A stretch of DNA of 64,000 bases, from contig NZ_KB892743.1 of assembly GCF_000373925.1 (NCBI RefSeq), positions 58,493-122,492 of the forward strand. Direction: 5' to 3'. Position 1 is the first letter of the stretch. Each line of letters begins with the position of its first letter. The notes under the pieces are model-generated. The model did not search any database. It saw only the letters and a list, made by a program, of their open reading frames with translations, and was not told the DNA's origin. This DNA comes from Actinopolymorpha alba DSM 45243. Lineage in GTDB: Bacteria > Actinomycetota > Actinomycetes > Propionibacteriales > Actinopolymorphaceae. A program made the position numbers and the translations under genes. Below are positions 17,604 to 26,359 of this stretch, piece by piece.

Positions 17604-18770
17604 ATGCGCAAAGTGACAGTTATCGGGGGCGGCCTTGGTGGTCTCGTGGCCGCGATCGCCTCCGCCGAGGCCGGAGCACAGGTGGAACTCTTCGAGTCCC
17701 ACCGCACCTTGGGGGGTCGGGCACGGTCGACCGAGGCGCCGTACATCGCGAACGACGGACCGCACGTCTTCTACAGCGACGGCCCGCACTGGTCCTGGCT
17801 GGTCAGCCGGGGCCTCGTGACGCCGGCCGCGAAGGTCCCGCTCCTTGACGGGCTCCGGCTGAGGTTCCGTCACCAGGGCCGGTTGCGGGCCACACCGCCG
17901 GCGTCGCTGCTGCGACCGCTCGGCAGTCGGCGCCTGCGGGCGCCGGTGGACCAGACCTTCACCAGTTGGGCGGCCGCGCGGTTCGGGGAGGAGAGCGCTC
18001 GTGCCATGGCCCACATGATGGGGGTCGTGGCGTTCGACGCGGACCCGGGCCGGCTGTCGGCGGCGTTCGTGTGGCAACGCTTCCTCCGGGTCACCCGCCC
18101 AGCCTATCCGGCGGCGAGGTACGTCGTGGGTGGCTGGCAGGGGGCGGTCGACCGGCTGGCCGCGCGGGCTCGGGAACTCGGCGTCCAGATCACGACGGAC
18201 GCCCGGGTCGATACGCTGCCGGCCAGCAACCCGGTGATCGTCGCGACCTCCCTCGACGCCGCCCGGCGCCTGCTCGATGACGACTCGCTGCGCTGGGAGA
18301 GCGGGCGGACCGCGATGCTCGATGTGGGCGTACGACGTCAGCGGGGAGACACCTTCTTGGTGTTCGACCTCGACGAGGCGGGCTTCCTGGAGCGGTACTC
18401 CGGGCCCGACCCGTCCGTCGCGCCGGCCGGTGAGTCGCTGATCCAGGCGCAGATGCCGCTAGGTCCGGGCGAGTCCAAGGCGGCCGGGATCGAACGGCTC
18501 GGCCGGATGCTCGACCTGGCGTTGCCTGGCTGGCGGGAGCGGACCACCTGGCAGCGGAGTGCGGTCGCGGCCGGGCGTACCGGTGCGCTCGACCTGCCGG
18601 GTACGACGTGGCGGGACCGGCCGGCGATCGATCGTGGGGACGGGGTTTACCTTGTCGGCGACCAGGTCGCGGCGCCCGGGCTCCTCAGTGAGGTCACCAT
18701 CGCGAGCGCCCGGCACGCCGCCCATCTCGCCGCCGGCGCACCCGTGCTCAACCTGCTGGCCGCTGCATGA
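17604..18770 (+). CDS. FAD-dependent oxidoreductase (amine oxidase/phytoene desaturase superfamily)
   Basis: The 388-residue protein begins with the dinucleotide-binding motif VIGGGLGGLVAAIASAEAGA and then ESHRTLGGRARS, as in amine-oxidase and carotenoid-desaturase flavoproteins. Near the C-terminus DGVYLVGDQVAAPGLLSEV matches the FAD-contacting motif of the superfamily. The substrate is unknown and no carotenoid genes are adjacent. The ATG at 17604 follows GAAGG. It converges on the response regulator gene, with a family A palindrome between them. Confidence 0.85.
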   Translation: MRKVTVIGGGLGGLVAAIASAEAGAQVELFESHRTLGGRARSTEAPYIANDGPHVFYSDGPHWSWLVSRGLVTPAAKVPLLDGLRLRFRHQGRLRATPPASLLRPLGSRRLRAPVDQTFTSWAAARFGEESARAMAHMMGVVAFDADPGRLSAAFVWQRFLRVTRPAYPAARYVVGGWQGAVDRLAARARELGVQITTDARVDTLPASNPVIVATSLDAARRLLDDDSLRWESGRTAMLDVGVRRQRGDTFLVFDLDEAGFLERYSGPDPSVAPAGESLIQAQMPLGPGESKAAGIERLGRMLDLALPGWRERTTWQRSAVAAGRTGALDLPGTTWRDRPAIDRGDGVYLVGDQVAAPGLLSEVTIASARHAAHLAAGAPVLNLLAAA

Positions 18771-18789
18771 GAGACGCGCGGTCGACCCT

Positions 18790-18877
18790 CAATGATCACG
18801 TATACGTGGTCATTGCCTGCCTCACACGGTGTCGGTGCCATGTGAAGCAGGTACGCGCCACGTATACGTGGTCATTC
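18790..18877. repeat. Palindromic repeat family A, copy 2
   Basis: The element begins CAATGATCACGTATACGTGG and ends CACGTATACGTGGTCATTCA, around an inner palindrome with ACGGTGTCGGTGCCATGT. Its right end supplies the TGA stop of the response regulator gene on the minus strand. It occupies the whole spacer between two convergent genes. In this copy the right arm reads GGTCATT where the other copies have GATCATT, so its terminal repeats are slightly diverged. Confidence 0.85.
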
Positions 18878-19529
18878 AGGGTCGGCCGCGCGGCGTGAGG
18901 AGGCCGCGCTCGAACGCCGTCGCCACAGCCGCCGCCCGGTCGTTGACCCCCAGCTTGGCGTAGATGTGCAGCACGTGCGTCTTGACCGTCGCCTCGCTGA
19001 TGAACAGCCGCGCGGCGGCCTCGCGGTTGGTGGAGCCCTGCGAGATCAGGGTGAGGACCTCAAGCTCGCGCTGGCTCAGGGGTTCCTTCGCCGGCTGGCG
19101 TACCTGTCCGAGCAGCCGGGTCGCCACCGCCGGCGACAACACCGACTCACCACGGGCCGCCGCGGTCACCGCACGGAACAGTTCCTCGCGCGGCGCGTCC
19201 TTGAGGAGATAGCCCGTCGCGCCGGCCTCGATCGCCGCCAGCACGTCGGTGTCGGTGTCGTACGTCGTCAGCACCAGAACGCGAGCCGGCACCTTACGCT
19301 CGGCCAGCTGCCGGATCGCGGTGACACCGTCCACCCCGGGCATCCGCAGGTCCATCAACACCACGTCCGGTAGCAGGACCAGGGCCCGACTGACCGCCTC
19401 AGCACCGTCGGCCGCCTCGCCGAGCACCTCGAACCTCGGGTCGCCGGCGAACATCCCCCGCAACCCGTCTCGGACCACCGGGTGATCGTCGACGATGAGC
19501 AGGCCGATCGGTGTCGTGGGAGCGCTCAT
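18876..19529 (-). CDS. NarL/LuxR-family response regulator
   Basis: The 217-residue protein has a receiver domain with the phospho-acceptor aspartate in VLMDLRMPG and the switch lysine in GYLLKDAPREEL. A LuxR HTH follows (LSQRELEVLTLISQGSTNRE then ATVKTHVLHIYAKLG). It directly follows the histidine kinase gene, with stop and start touching. The pair sits downstream of, and on the same strand as, an ABC exporter, which it probably regulates. The stop codon lies inside a family A repeat end. Confidence 0.92.
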   Translation of the reverse strand: MSAPTTPIGLLIVDDHPVVRDGLRGMFAGDPRFEVLGEAADGAEAVSRALVLLPDVVLMDLRMPGVDGVTAIRQLAERKVPARVLVLTTYDTDTDVLAAIEAGATGYLLKDAPREELFRAVTAAARGESVLSPAVATRLLGQVRQPAKEPLSQRELEVLTLISQGSTNREAAARLFISEATVKTHVLHIYAKLGVNDRAAAVATAFERGLLTPRGRP

Positions 19530-20807
19530 TCAGCCCACACCTCCGGCCGCGATGGCGGGCAGGCTCGCCGAGATCGCGGTGCCGCCGCCCGGCTCCGACT
19601 CGATCTCGAGCCGCCCGGCAAGGCGGTGCACCCGCTGCCGCATGGCGATCAGGCCGAAGCCACCGTCGCGATCGGGCGCCGCGGGTTGGCGTTCGGGATC
19701 GAAGCCCACACCGTCGTCGCGTACGTCCAGCGTCACCACGTCCTCCATGTAAGACAGCGTCAGACCAACCCGGGAGGCGTTGGCATGCTTGGCGACGTTG
19801 GCCAGGCCTTCCTGAGCGGTGCGGAGCAGGGCCACCTCGACCTCGGGGTGAAGTGGGCGAGGGTTCCCGGTCGTGGTGACCTGGGCGGCCACGCCGTTGA
19901 CCTCCGCCCAGCGTTCGACGACCTCGGCCAGGGCGTCCGGCAGGTGGCCAGCATCCAGCGCCTCCGGTCGTAGTGCGTGGACCGAACGCCGCGCCTCCGA
20001 CAGGCTTTCCCGGGCGAGCCGCATGGCCGCGTCGAGGTGACGTTGACGTTCGGATGGATCGTCACCCGCCTGCCCGGATGCCTCGAGTTGGGTGATGATG
20101 CCGGTCAACCCCTGCGCGAGGGTGTCGTGGATCTCCTGCGCCATCCGCTGGCGTTCGTCGTGGATGCCGGCCTCTCGGGCCTGCGCCACGAGCTGCGCGT
20201 GGAGGCCGGCGTTCTCCCGCATCATCGCCGTGAGCCGGGAGTTGGCCTCAGCGAGTTCCTCGATCGTCTTCTTCCGCTTCTCGCCCTGCTCGCTGGCGAC
20301 CAGCGCGAAGAAGCCCATCGTGCTGGCCAGCAGGACGTTGACCGCGACGAGAGCGAGGTAGGTGCCCAGCCAGGCCGCGGTGGGCTCGAAGATGCTGCCC
20401 GTCTGTGAGAAGGCCGTGATCGTCCCGGTCCCCGCGATCCCCGCGTAGCTCCAACGTCCCGGGAGGAAGACCGTCGCGTGGATGTAACCGACCCACGCGA
20501 AGATGCCGAACCACGGCGCCATGGCGACCAGAACGCCCGCACAGACCAGGAGCCCGGCGAGATAAATACCCGCAAGACGTGGGCGTTCGACCCGAACCGG
20601 CCGAAGCGTGACGAAGAAGAAGATCCAACCGATCGTCACGGCGGAGACGCAGAGTACGCCCACGAGGTAAGCCGTCGAGGGGATGGGCTGGAACACCGTC
20701 ACGATCACCGAGAGGGCGAGCAGGACGTAGGGGAGGGCGCGATAGACCGGCATCTCACGCCGCTCCCAGGCGTCCAGCCGGCTGACCGACTGCTGCTTCT
20801 GAAGCAC
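19530..20807 (-). CDS. NarL-type sensor histidine kinase
   Basis: The 425-residue protein has about six N-terminal membrane helices (to residue ~180), a coiled-coil linker, and a HisKA_3 domain with the phospho-histidine in RQRMAQEIHDTLAQGLTG. The ATPase domain shows EGLANVAKHANAS, DDGVGFD and GFGLIAMRQRV. It should phosphorylate the response regulator encoded immediately downstream. Without a large extracytoplasmic domain it probably senses membrane-associated signals, for example a compound handled by the neighbouring exporter. Confidence 0.92.
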   Translation of the reverse strand: MLQKQQSVSRLDAWERREMPVYRALPYVLLALSVIVTVFQPIPSTAYLVGVLCVSAVTIGWIFFFVTLRPVRVERPRLAGIYLAGLLVCAGVLVAMAPWFGIFAWVGYIHATVFLPGRWSYAGIAGTGTITAFSQTGSIFEPTAAWLGTYLALVAVNVLLASTMGFFALVASEQGEKRKKTIEELAEANSRLTAMMRENAGLHAQLVAQAREAGIHDERQRMAQEIHDTLAQGLTGIITQLEASGQAGDDPSERQRHLDAAMRLARESLSEARRSVHALRPEALDAGHLPDALAEVVERWAEVNGVAAQVTTTGNPRPLHPEVEVALLRTAQEGLANVAKHANASRVGLTLSYMEDVVTLDVRDDGVGFDPERQPAAPDRDGGFGLIAMRQRVHRLAGRLEIESEPGGGTAISASLPAIAAGGVG

Positions 20808-20827
20808 GCTGCCCTTCCTCCTACGAC

Positions 20828-21562
20828 TTACTCCCAGCGGAACAGCCTCGCCGCGACGACGCTGGCCGCCACCGCGATCGCCGCCATTATCACCAGCTGC
20901 AGGGGTTCGGGGCCGGTGCCGGTCCAGGCATCCTGCAGGGCCTGGACTCCCGGCGGCACGTAGTCGCCGATCCGGACCAGGAACTCCGGAAGCAGGAACC
21001 TCGGCAAATAGACGCCGCCGAAGAACATCGACACGAAGAAGATTGGCAACGCGACCGCCGCGGAGGAACGGGCGGTCGGTGCGACGGCCGCCGCGACCAG
21101 GCCGAGCGCGAACAGCGATGCCCCGCCCGCGATGAAGACCGCCACGAAACCCAGCGGGTGCTGGGGAAGCGGGATGTCGAACACCAGTCGCCCGATCAGG
21201 ACCAACAGGACCACCGCCACGATCGCGGCGACGCCGTTGATCAGGAGTTGGGCGATGAGCAGGTTCGCCGGATTCACGGGCGTGGTCGAGAGCCGGCGGA
21301 GGATGCCCTTCTCGCGGTACGTCGCGAGCCGGACGGGCATCGTGTTGACGCCCAGGGTCGCGAGCGTGATCACCACCAGCGACGGAACGAAGAAGTCGAC
21401 GAATCTCTGTCCGCCGAACGTCTCGTCAGGCGTACGGAGGGCGGGAATGGCCCCGAGGATCACCAGGATCAGGCTCGGTAGGGCCACCGCGAAGAACGCG
21501 TTCGCCACGTCCCGCAGGAACAGTCTCGACTCGACAACGGTCACCTTGACCAGCGCGGCCAT
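20828..21562 (-). CDS. ABC-2 type transporter permease
   Basis: The 244-residue membrane protein has six predicted helices and ABC-2 features such as RLATYREKGILRRLSTTPV and the C-terminal PPGVQALQDAWTG. With the ATPase encoded just upstream it would form a DrrAB-like exporter. The kinase and regulator genes follow on the same strand 20 bases after its stop, so all four may be co-transcribed. Confidence 0.88.
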   Translation of the reverse strand: MAALVKVTVVESRLFLRDVANAFFAVALPSLILVILGAIPALRTPDETFGGQRFVDFFVPSLVVITLATLGVNTMPVRLATYREKGILRRLSTTPVNPANLLIAQLLINGVAAIVAVVLLVLIGRLVFDIPLPQHPLGFVAVFIAGGASLFALGLVAAAVAPTARSSAAVALPIFFVSMFFGGVYLPRFLLPEFLVRIGDYVPPGVQALQDAWTGTGPEPLQLVIMAAIAVAASVVAARLFRWE

Positions 21563-21588
21563 GGTTCTTCTCCTTGTGGTCAGAGTGA

Positions 21589-22491
21589 TCAGTCGTGCAG
21601 GGCACGGCCGGTGAGCTGGACAAAGGCGTCGTCAAGGTTGGCTTGCTCGACCCTGAGTTCGTGGGCGACGACCTGGTGCTGGGCAAGGACGGAGGTGACC
21701 GCGGCCAGCGCGTTTCCGGTCCCTGTCACCACCAGCCGGGCGCCCGCGCGGGTCACTCCGGTCACCTCGGGCAGGTCGAGAAGCAGTTTGTCGTCCACCG
21801 GGGCCGCCGGCCGGAAGGTGATCCGCTGCTCGTCGTTGACCCGGGCGACCAGGCCGGCAGGGCTGTCGATCGCCACGACCTGACCCGCGTCGATGACGGC
21901 GATCCGGTCACACAGGCGTTCGGCCTCTTCCATGAAGTGGGTGACGAGCAGGATCGTGACGCCCCTGGCGCGGATCTGCTCCACCAGGTCCCAGGTGTCC
22001 CGGCGCGCCTGTGGATCGAGACCGGTGGTGAGTTCGTCGAGGATCGCGACCTCGGGGTTGCCGACCAGCGCGAGCGCGACCGACAGCCGTTGCTTCTGGC
22101 CACCGGACAGTTTCTTGTAAGCGGTGTCGCGCTTCTCCGCGAGCCCAAGCTCGTCGATCAGGTGGTTCCAGTCCGCCGGCGAGCGGTAGAACGAGCTGTA
22201 GAGATCCAGCGCCTCCCAGACCTTCAACCGCTCTGGGAGTTCGCTCTCCTGCAGCTGGATGCCCAGCCGCTGCCGTAGCTCAGCCTGCCGCGGATCAAGC
22301 CCCAACACGCGGACCTTGCCGCCGTCTGGGTGCCGCAGCCCCCCGATGCATTCCACTGTGGTCGTCTTGCCGGCGCCGTTGGGGCCGAGGATCCCGAAGA
22401 TCTCTCCTTGCTCCACGGTGAACGACACGTCGTCCACCGCCACCTTGTCGCCGTAGCGCTTGTGCAGGTTGGTGACCTCGATGACCGGCAT
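21589..22491 (-). CDS. ABC transporter ATP-binding protein (DrrA/CcmA-like)
   Basis: From the ATG at 22491 (MPVIEVTNLHKRYG) the product has 300 residues, with Walker A LGPNGAGKTTT, signature LSGGQKQRLSVALAL, Walker B VAILDELTTGLD and the H-loop VTHFME. The Walker B element reads DELTTGLD rather than the common DEPTTGLD; the catalytic glutamate is kept. A C-terminal domain of about 80 residues follows. It pairs with the permease 26 bases downstream. Transported compound unknown; antibiotic or peptide export is typical. Confidence 0.9.
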   Translation of the reverse strand: MPVIEVTNLHKRYGDKVAVDDVSFTVEQGEIFGILGPNGAGKTTTVECIGGLRHPDGGKVRVLGLDPRQAELRQRLGIQLQESELPERLKVWEALDLYSSFYRSPADWNHLIDELGLAEKRDTAYKKLSGGQKQRLSVALALVGNPEVAILDELTTGLDPQARRDTWDLVEQIRARGVTILLVTHFMEEAERLCDRIAVIDAGQVVAIDSPAGLVARVNDEQRITFRPAAPVDDKLLLDLPEVTGVTRAGARLVVTGTGNALAAVTSVLAQHQVVAHELRVEQANLDDAFVQLTGRALHD

Positions 22492-22684
22492 GGCCGCCTG
22501 CTCTCCTTGCTCCCGCCTTCTTGACGGAACCAAGCTTCATGCCGAAGCGGGTCCGGGCGGATCGCCCGAGCGGCCAGCGCTGTGCTTCGTTGCGGCGGAT
22601 TTCTCGCATCCGCCGTACGACGGTGACGGCATCCACCGAATGGTGGATGCCGTATGCCGTCACACCCGCGCTGATTCAGCTGGC

Positions 22685-23587
22685 TCAGGCGGCGAGGAGC
22701 TCCTTGATCCTCGCCGCGCCGGTCCTTTCCAGCCACGTCTCGAAGTCCATCAGGCTGGGATACTCCTCGCGCAGGGCGGGGACGTCCACCCAGCTTTCCT
22801 CCTTGGCGTTGAGCGCCTCATAACCTCGGGCGGCTTCTTCGCTGGTCTGCCGGAGCACGTCGATCGGGATCTGGACGTACGGAACGCTCCGGCCGGTCGC
22901 CCGACTGATCGCGTCGGCGATCTGCGGGCCAGTGAGCTCGTCCCCGGCGATGTCGATGGCCCGTCCGCGATAACGGTCAGGATCGGCGAACGCGAACGCG
23001 GCGAACGCACCGATGTCGTCCACCGCGATGAGCTCCTGGCGCACGCCCGGCCTGAGCGCGGTCATGAGTTGTCCATCACGGAGGCCGAACAGCGGGTGGA
23101 CGTAGTTCTCCATGAAGGAGACCGGGCGCAGGATCGTGGCCGGCAGGTCGAGGGACCGGATGTGCTGCTCGATCTCCCATTTGTTCTCCAGGTTGCGAAG
23201 CCCGGAGATGCGTCGATCGGCACCGATCGCCGACGTGTAGACGAGATGGTGGACGCCGGCGGCCTTGGCCACGTCCGCGACGTTCCGGCCCCAGCTGATC
23301 TCCTCCTCCCAGCCGAAGTCGGGTGACTGCCCCGGGCGCATGGGCGGGGACTGGACGCTGAAGACGCCGTATGCACCGCGCAGGGCGACCTCGAGCGACG
23401 CCGGGTCGCTCAGGTCGCCGGTCACGAGATGGGCGCCGGCCGCCTTGAGTGCCTTTGCCGCCGAGCTGGACGGCGTACGGGTGAGGGCCCGCACTTGCCA
23501 GCCGTCCGCCAGCAGACGGCGAGCGGTCGCACCGCCCTGCTGCCCGGTCGCACCTGTGACGAGGATGATCTTGTCTGAATGGCTCAC
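22685..23587 (-). CDS. NmrA-like NAD(P)-binding oxidoreductase/sensor
   Basis: The 300-residue protein starts at GTG 23587 (SHSDKIILVTGATGQQGG), giving the NmrA-type Rossmann motif TGATGQQGG. HLVYTSAIGA replaces the catalytic YxxxK of classical short-chain dehydrogenases, as in NmrA redox sensors. The remainder is typical of the atypical SDR5 group (PATILRPVSFMENY, DIAGDELTGPQIADAI). It is divergent from a TetR regulator 100 bases away, which probably controls it. Confidence 0.88.
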   Translation of the reverse strand: MSHSDKIILVTGATGQQGGATARRLLADGWQVRALTRTPSSSAAKALKAAGAHLVTGDLSDPASLEVALRGAYGVFSVQSPPMRPGQSPDFGWEEEISWGRNVADVAKAAGVHHLVYTSAIGADRRISGLRNLENKWEIEQHIRSLDLPATILRPVSFMENYVHPLFGLRDGQLMTALRPGVRQELIAVDDIGAFAAFAFADPDRYRGRAIDIAGDELTGPQIADAISRATGRSVPYVQIPIDVLRQTSEEAARGYEALNAKEESWVDVPALREEYPSLMDFETWLERTGAARIKELLAA

Positions 23588-23687
23588 GCCTGCCTCCACA
23601 ACTAGAATCGGAACGCACAGCCCGGTTAGACCATACGGAACGCGCGCCCCGTTTTGCAATGCGGCGTCGAAGGAAGGCATCCGCCTG

Positions 23688-24299
23688 ATGGCCAAGCAAC
23701 CCGCGTCGCCGAGCGCAGACGCGCCAGGAAAGACCCCCTCGATGCGCGCCGATGCCCGCCGCAATCGGGCCCGGGTCCTCGCGGCAGCCCAGGAGGCGTT
23801 CGCGGCCGAGGGCCTGTCGGTGCCGCTCGACGAGATCGCCCGGCGGGCCGGAGTCGGCGCCGGCACCGTCTACCGCCACTTCCCCACCAAAGAGGCGTTG
23901 TTCGAGGCCGTGATCGCGGAGCGGATGGCGAAGCTCGTGGACGACGCGCAGACCCGGGCCGGCGGAGAAGACCCGGGCGCGGCATTCTTCGAGTTCTTCG
24001 CCGAGACCGTCGAACGCGCGATGCTCAACAAGGACCTCTGCGAGGCACTCGAGGCCGGGGGCGGACCCAAACTCAAGGAGCCCCCCGCAGGCACCCATCA
24101 GGCGTTCACGGACGGGCTCGGTGAACTCCTCGCTCGCGCCCAAGGAGCGGGCGCGGTCCGCGACGACGTGGATGTCGTGGACGTCCGAGCCCTGCTCGTG
24201 GGTTGCGTCTCGATGGAGCGGCAGGTGCGCGACGTACGCCCGCACGGCCACATGGTCGCCCTCGCCTGCGACAGCCTCCGCCCGCGCCGCGCGGAATGA
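23688..24299 (+). CDS. TetR-family transcriptional regulator
   Basis: The 203-residue protein has an N-terminal TetR HTH (RVLAAAQEAFAAEGLSVPLD then IARRAGVGAGTVYRHFPTKE) and a helical ligand domain. GAAGGAAGG precedes the ATG at 23688. Divergent arrangement with the NmrA gene suggests local repression of both. Its last codon and stop (GAA TGA) lie within the left end of a family A palindrome, so the element has supplied or replaced the natural terminus. Confidence 0.92.
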   Translation: MAKQPASPSADAPGKTPSMRADARRNRARVLAAAQEAFAAEGLSVPLDEIARRAGVGAGTVYRHFPTKEALFEAVIAERMAKLVDDAQTRAGGEDPGAAFFEFFAETVERAMLNKDLCEALEAGGGPKLKEPPAGTHQAFTDGLGELLARAQGAGAVRDDVDVVDVRALLVGCVSMERQVRDVRPHGHMVALACDSLRPRRAE

Positions 24300-24382
24300 T
24301 CACGTTTACGTGGTCATTGCCTGCCTCGCACGGTGTCGGTGCCATGTGAAGCATGGAATGACCACGTAAACGTGATCATTCC
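24293..24382. repeat. Palindromic repeat family A, copy 3
   Basis: This copy has perfect 26-bp terminal inverted repeats beginning GGAATGATCACGTTTACGTG, separated by 38 bases. Compared with copies that read CGTATACG, both arms carry matching substitutions (TTTACG on the left, CGTAAA on the right), so pairing is kept. It fills the space between the tetR-like stop codon and the ATG of the MocR gene, which begins at the base after the element. Confidence 0.92.
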
Positions 24383-25867
24383 ATGGCCCCATCGCGGCGC
24401 ATTGGCCTGGGCATACCATTCGGTGTCGTGCCCGCACCCCAGTCCAAGCTGGCCTGTGACGTTCTTCTCGACCTCGACACTGCCGGTCCCGGTCCGCTGC
24501 ACGAGCGCCTGACGCGTGCCCTCCGTACCGCGATCCGGGACGGCGTACTCGCGCCAGACAGCGCACTCCCACCCAGCCGAGCACTGGCCGCGGACCTCGG
24601 CTGCTCGCGCTGGGTCGTCACCCAGGCGTACGAGCAGCTGATCGCCGAGGGATACCTCGCCGGCAGGACGGGATCAGCTACCAGGATCCGGCGGCTGGAC
24701 CCGCAGGACCGGCCCGCTGACGTCCCCGAAGGTCGCCGGCAGGTTCGACCAGAGTTGCCGACACCCCGCTACGACCTCGCACCCGGTCTGCCCGACCTGC
24801 GGGAGTTCCCGCGCCGTCGATGGGCTGACGCGATCCAGTCCCAACTCACGACCCTGCCCCATACCGAGCTCGGTTACCCCGAACGCAGCGGGGCGCCTCG
24901 GCTACGAGAGGTACTCGCCGCCTACCTCCGGCGAGTCCGGGGTGCTGACGCGCAACCGGCCGACGTCACCGTCACCTCGAGCGTGACCTCGGGTGTCACG
25001 GCGTTGTGCCGCGTCCTACGCGCCAGGGGAATCAACCGCATCGCCGTCGAGGACCCGGGCTGGACACGCCTGCGCCAGGCGGTCGCCGACCTCGGCGTCG
25101 AACTCGTCGGCATCCCCGTTGACGCCGATGGTCTCGTGGTCGACGCGCTCGTACGCCAACCCGACGTACGCGCCGTACTCCTGACGCCCGCCCACCAGTT
25201 CCCGACCGGGGCGGTTCTCGCTCCCGAACGCCGGGCGGCCCTCCTCGCCTGGGTCCGCGGTGTCGACGGCGTGATCCTCGAGGACGACTATGACGCGGAG
25301 TTCAGATACGACCGGCGGCCGGTCGGAACGCTTCAAGGCGTCGAGCCGCGGCATGTCGCGCTGTTCGGATCGCTGTCGAAGACGCTGTCGCCAGCTCTGG
25401 GGATCGGTTGGATGGTCACCCCACGTGCCTGGACCAGCATGCTCCGCGACGACACGAAGGCTCTTCCAAGCCCACCGCTCCTCGACCAGTTGGCGTTCAC
25501 GCAGTTTCTCGAATCGGGCGGTTACGACCGCCACCTTCGCGCGTCCCGACAACGCTATCGGCGCCGCCGGGACGCGCTGGTCGGCGCGATTGGTACGCAG
25601 CTACCGGACAGCACGCTTTCCGGTGCCGCCGCGGGACTGCACCTGGTGCTCCAGCTCGATCCGGCCACACCGGCCGACGCGGTGGTCACGGGCGCGGCGG
25701 CCGCTGGGGTGAAGGTGGCCGACCTCGACACCTACCGGCTCAGTCCCGACCCGTCCGCGCCCGCGCTCGTCCTCGGCTACGGCAACCTGCCGGACGGCGC
25801 GGTCCACCCGGCCGTCAGTCGTCTGGCCGAGGCGGTCCGCTCCGCGCGATCATCGGTCATGAGCTGA
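24383..25867 (+). CDS. MocR/PdxR-family regulator (GntR DNA-binding domain fused to an aminotransferase domain)
   Basis: The product has up to 494 residues. Residues ~28-100 form a GntR winged helix (GPLHERLTRALRTAIRDGVL, LPPSRALAADLGCSRWVV) and the rest is a fold-type I aminotransferase domain with the PLP lysine in LFGSLSKTLSPALGIGW. Such proteins bind PLP and regulate pyridoxal, GABA or related amine pathways. The ATG at 24383 touches the family A repeat and has no ribosome binding site; GTG at 24428 is an alternative. The natural target is not adjacent. Confidence 0.9.
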   Translation: MAPSRRIGLGIPFGVVPAPQSKLACDVLLDLDTAGPGPLHERLTRALRTAIRDGVLAPDSALPPSRALAADLGCSRWVVTQAYEQLIAEGYLAGRTGSATRIRRLDPQDRPADVPEGRRQVRPELPTPRYDLAPGLPDLREFPRRRWADAIQSQLTTLPHTELGYPERSGAPRLREVLAAYLRRVRGADAQPADVTVTSSVTSGVTALCRVLRARGINRIAVEDPGWTRLRQAVADLGVELVGIPVDADGLVVDALVRQPDVRAVLLTPAHQFPTGAVLAPERRAALLAWVRGVDGVILEDDYDAEFRYDRRPVGTLQGVEPRHVALFGSLSKTLSPALGIGWMVTPRAWTSMLRDDTKALPSPPLLDQLAFTQFLESGGYDRHLRASRQRYRRRRDALVGAIGTQLPDSTLSGAAAGLHLVLQLDPATPADAVVTGAAAAGVKVADLDTYRLSPDPSAPALVLGYGNLPDGAVHPAVSRLAEAVRSARSSVMS

Positions 25868-25899
25868 GCACCAGCCGGTCGGTGGAGGAGGATGGCACA

Positions 25900-26340
25900 G
25901 TGAGCGAGCCCAAGGCGAGTCGGCCCAGAGACGAGTTCCCGACTGTCTTCTGGGCGACGAAGCGCGCCATGGCCGAAGCCGCCGACGTCGCCTACCGCCG
26001 ACACGGCGTTCGCGACGGGCAGCAGTTCCTGCTCATGTGCCTGTGGCAGGACGACGGCCTGGCACCCGGCGAACTCGCACGGCGCCTCGGTCTCGCCACC
26101 CCGACCGTCACCCGGGCCGCCATCCGGATGGAAGCCGCCGGCCTCGTCACCCGCGAACCCGACCCGCATGACCGCCGGCTGGTGCGGATCCGCCTCACGA
26201 AACGCGGCCGGGAACTCGAGACCATCCTCGACGAGGAGATGCGTACCCTCTCCGACCGGGCACTCGCCACCCTCAGCGAATCCCAGCGCCGCGAGCTCAT
26301 CGAGGCGCTCGAGCAGATCCGCCGCAACCTCAGCCGCTGA
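25900..26340 (+). CDS. MarR-family transcriptional regulator
   Basis: The 146-residue protein starts at GTG 25900 after GGAGGAGG. It shows a MarR winged helix: GLAPGELARRLGLATPTVTR, then a wing with REPDPHDRRLVRIRLTKRGR. It lies 32 bases after the MocR gene on the same strand and converges on the amidase gene. No obvious partner gene indicates the ligand. Confidence 0.9.
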   Translation: MSEPKASRPRDEFPTVFWATKRAMAEAADVAYRRHGVRDGQQFLLMCLWQDDGLAPGELARRLGLATPTVTRAAIRMEAAGLVTREPDPHDRRLVRIRLTKRGRELETILDEEMRTLSDRALATLSESQRRELIEALEQIRRNLSR

Positions 26341-26359
26341 AGCGACTACCCCGCCGGCG

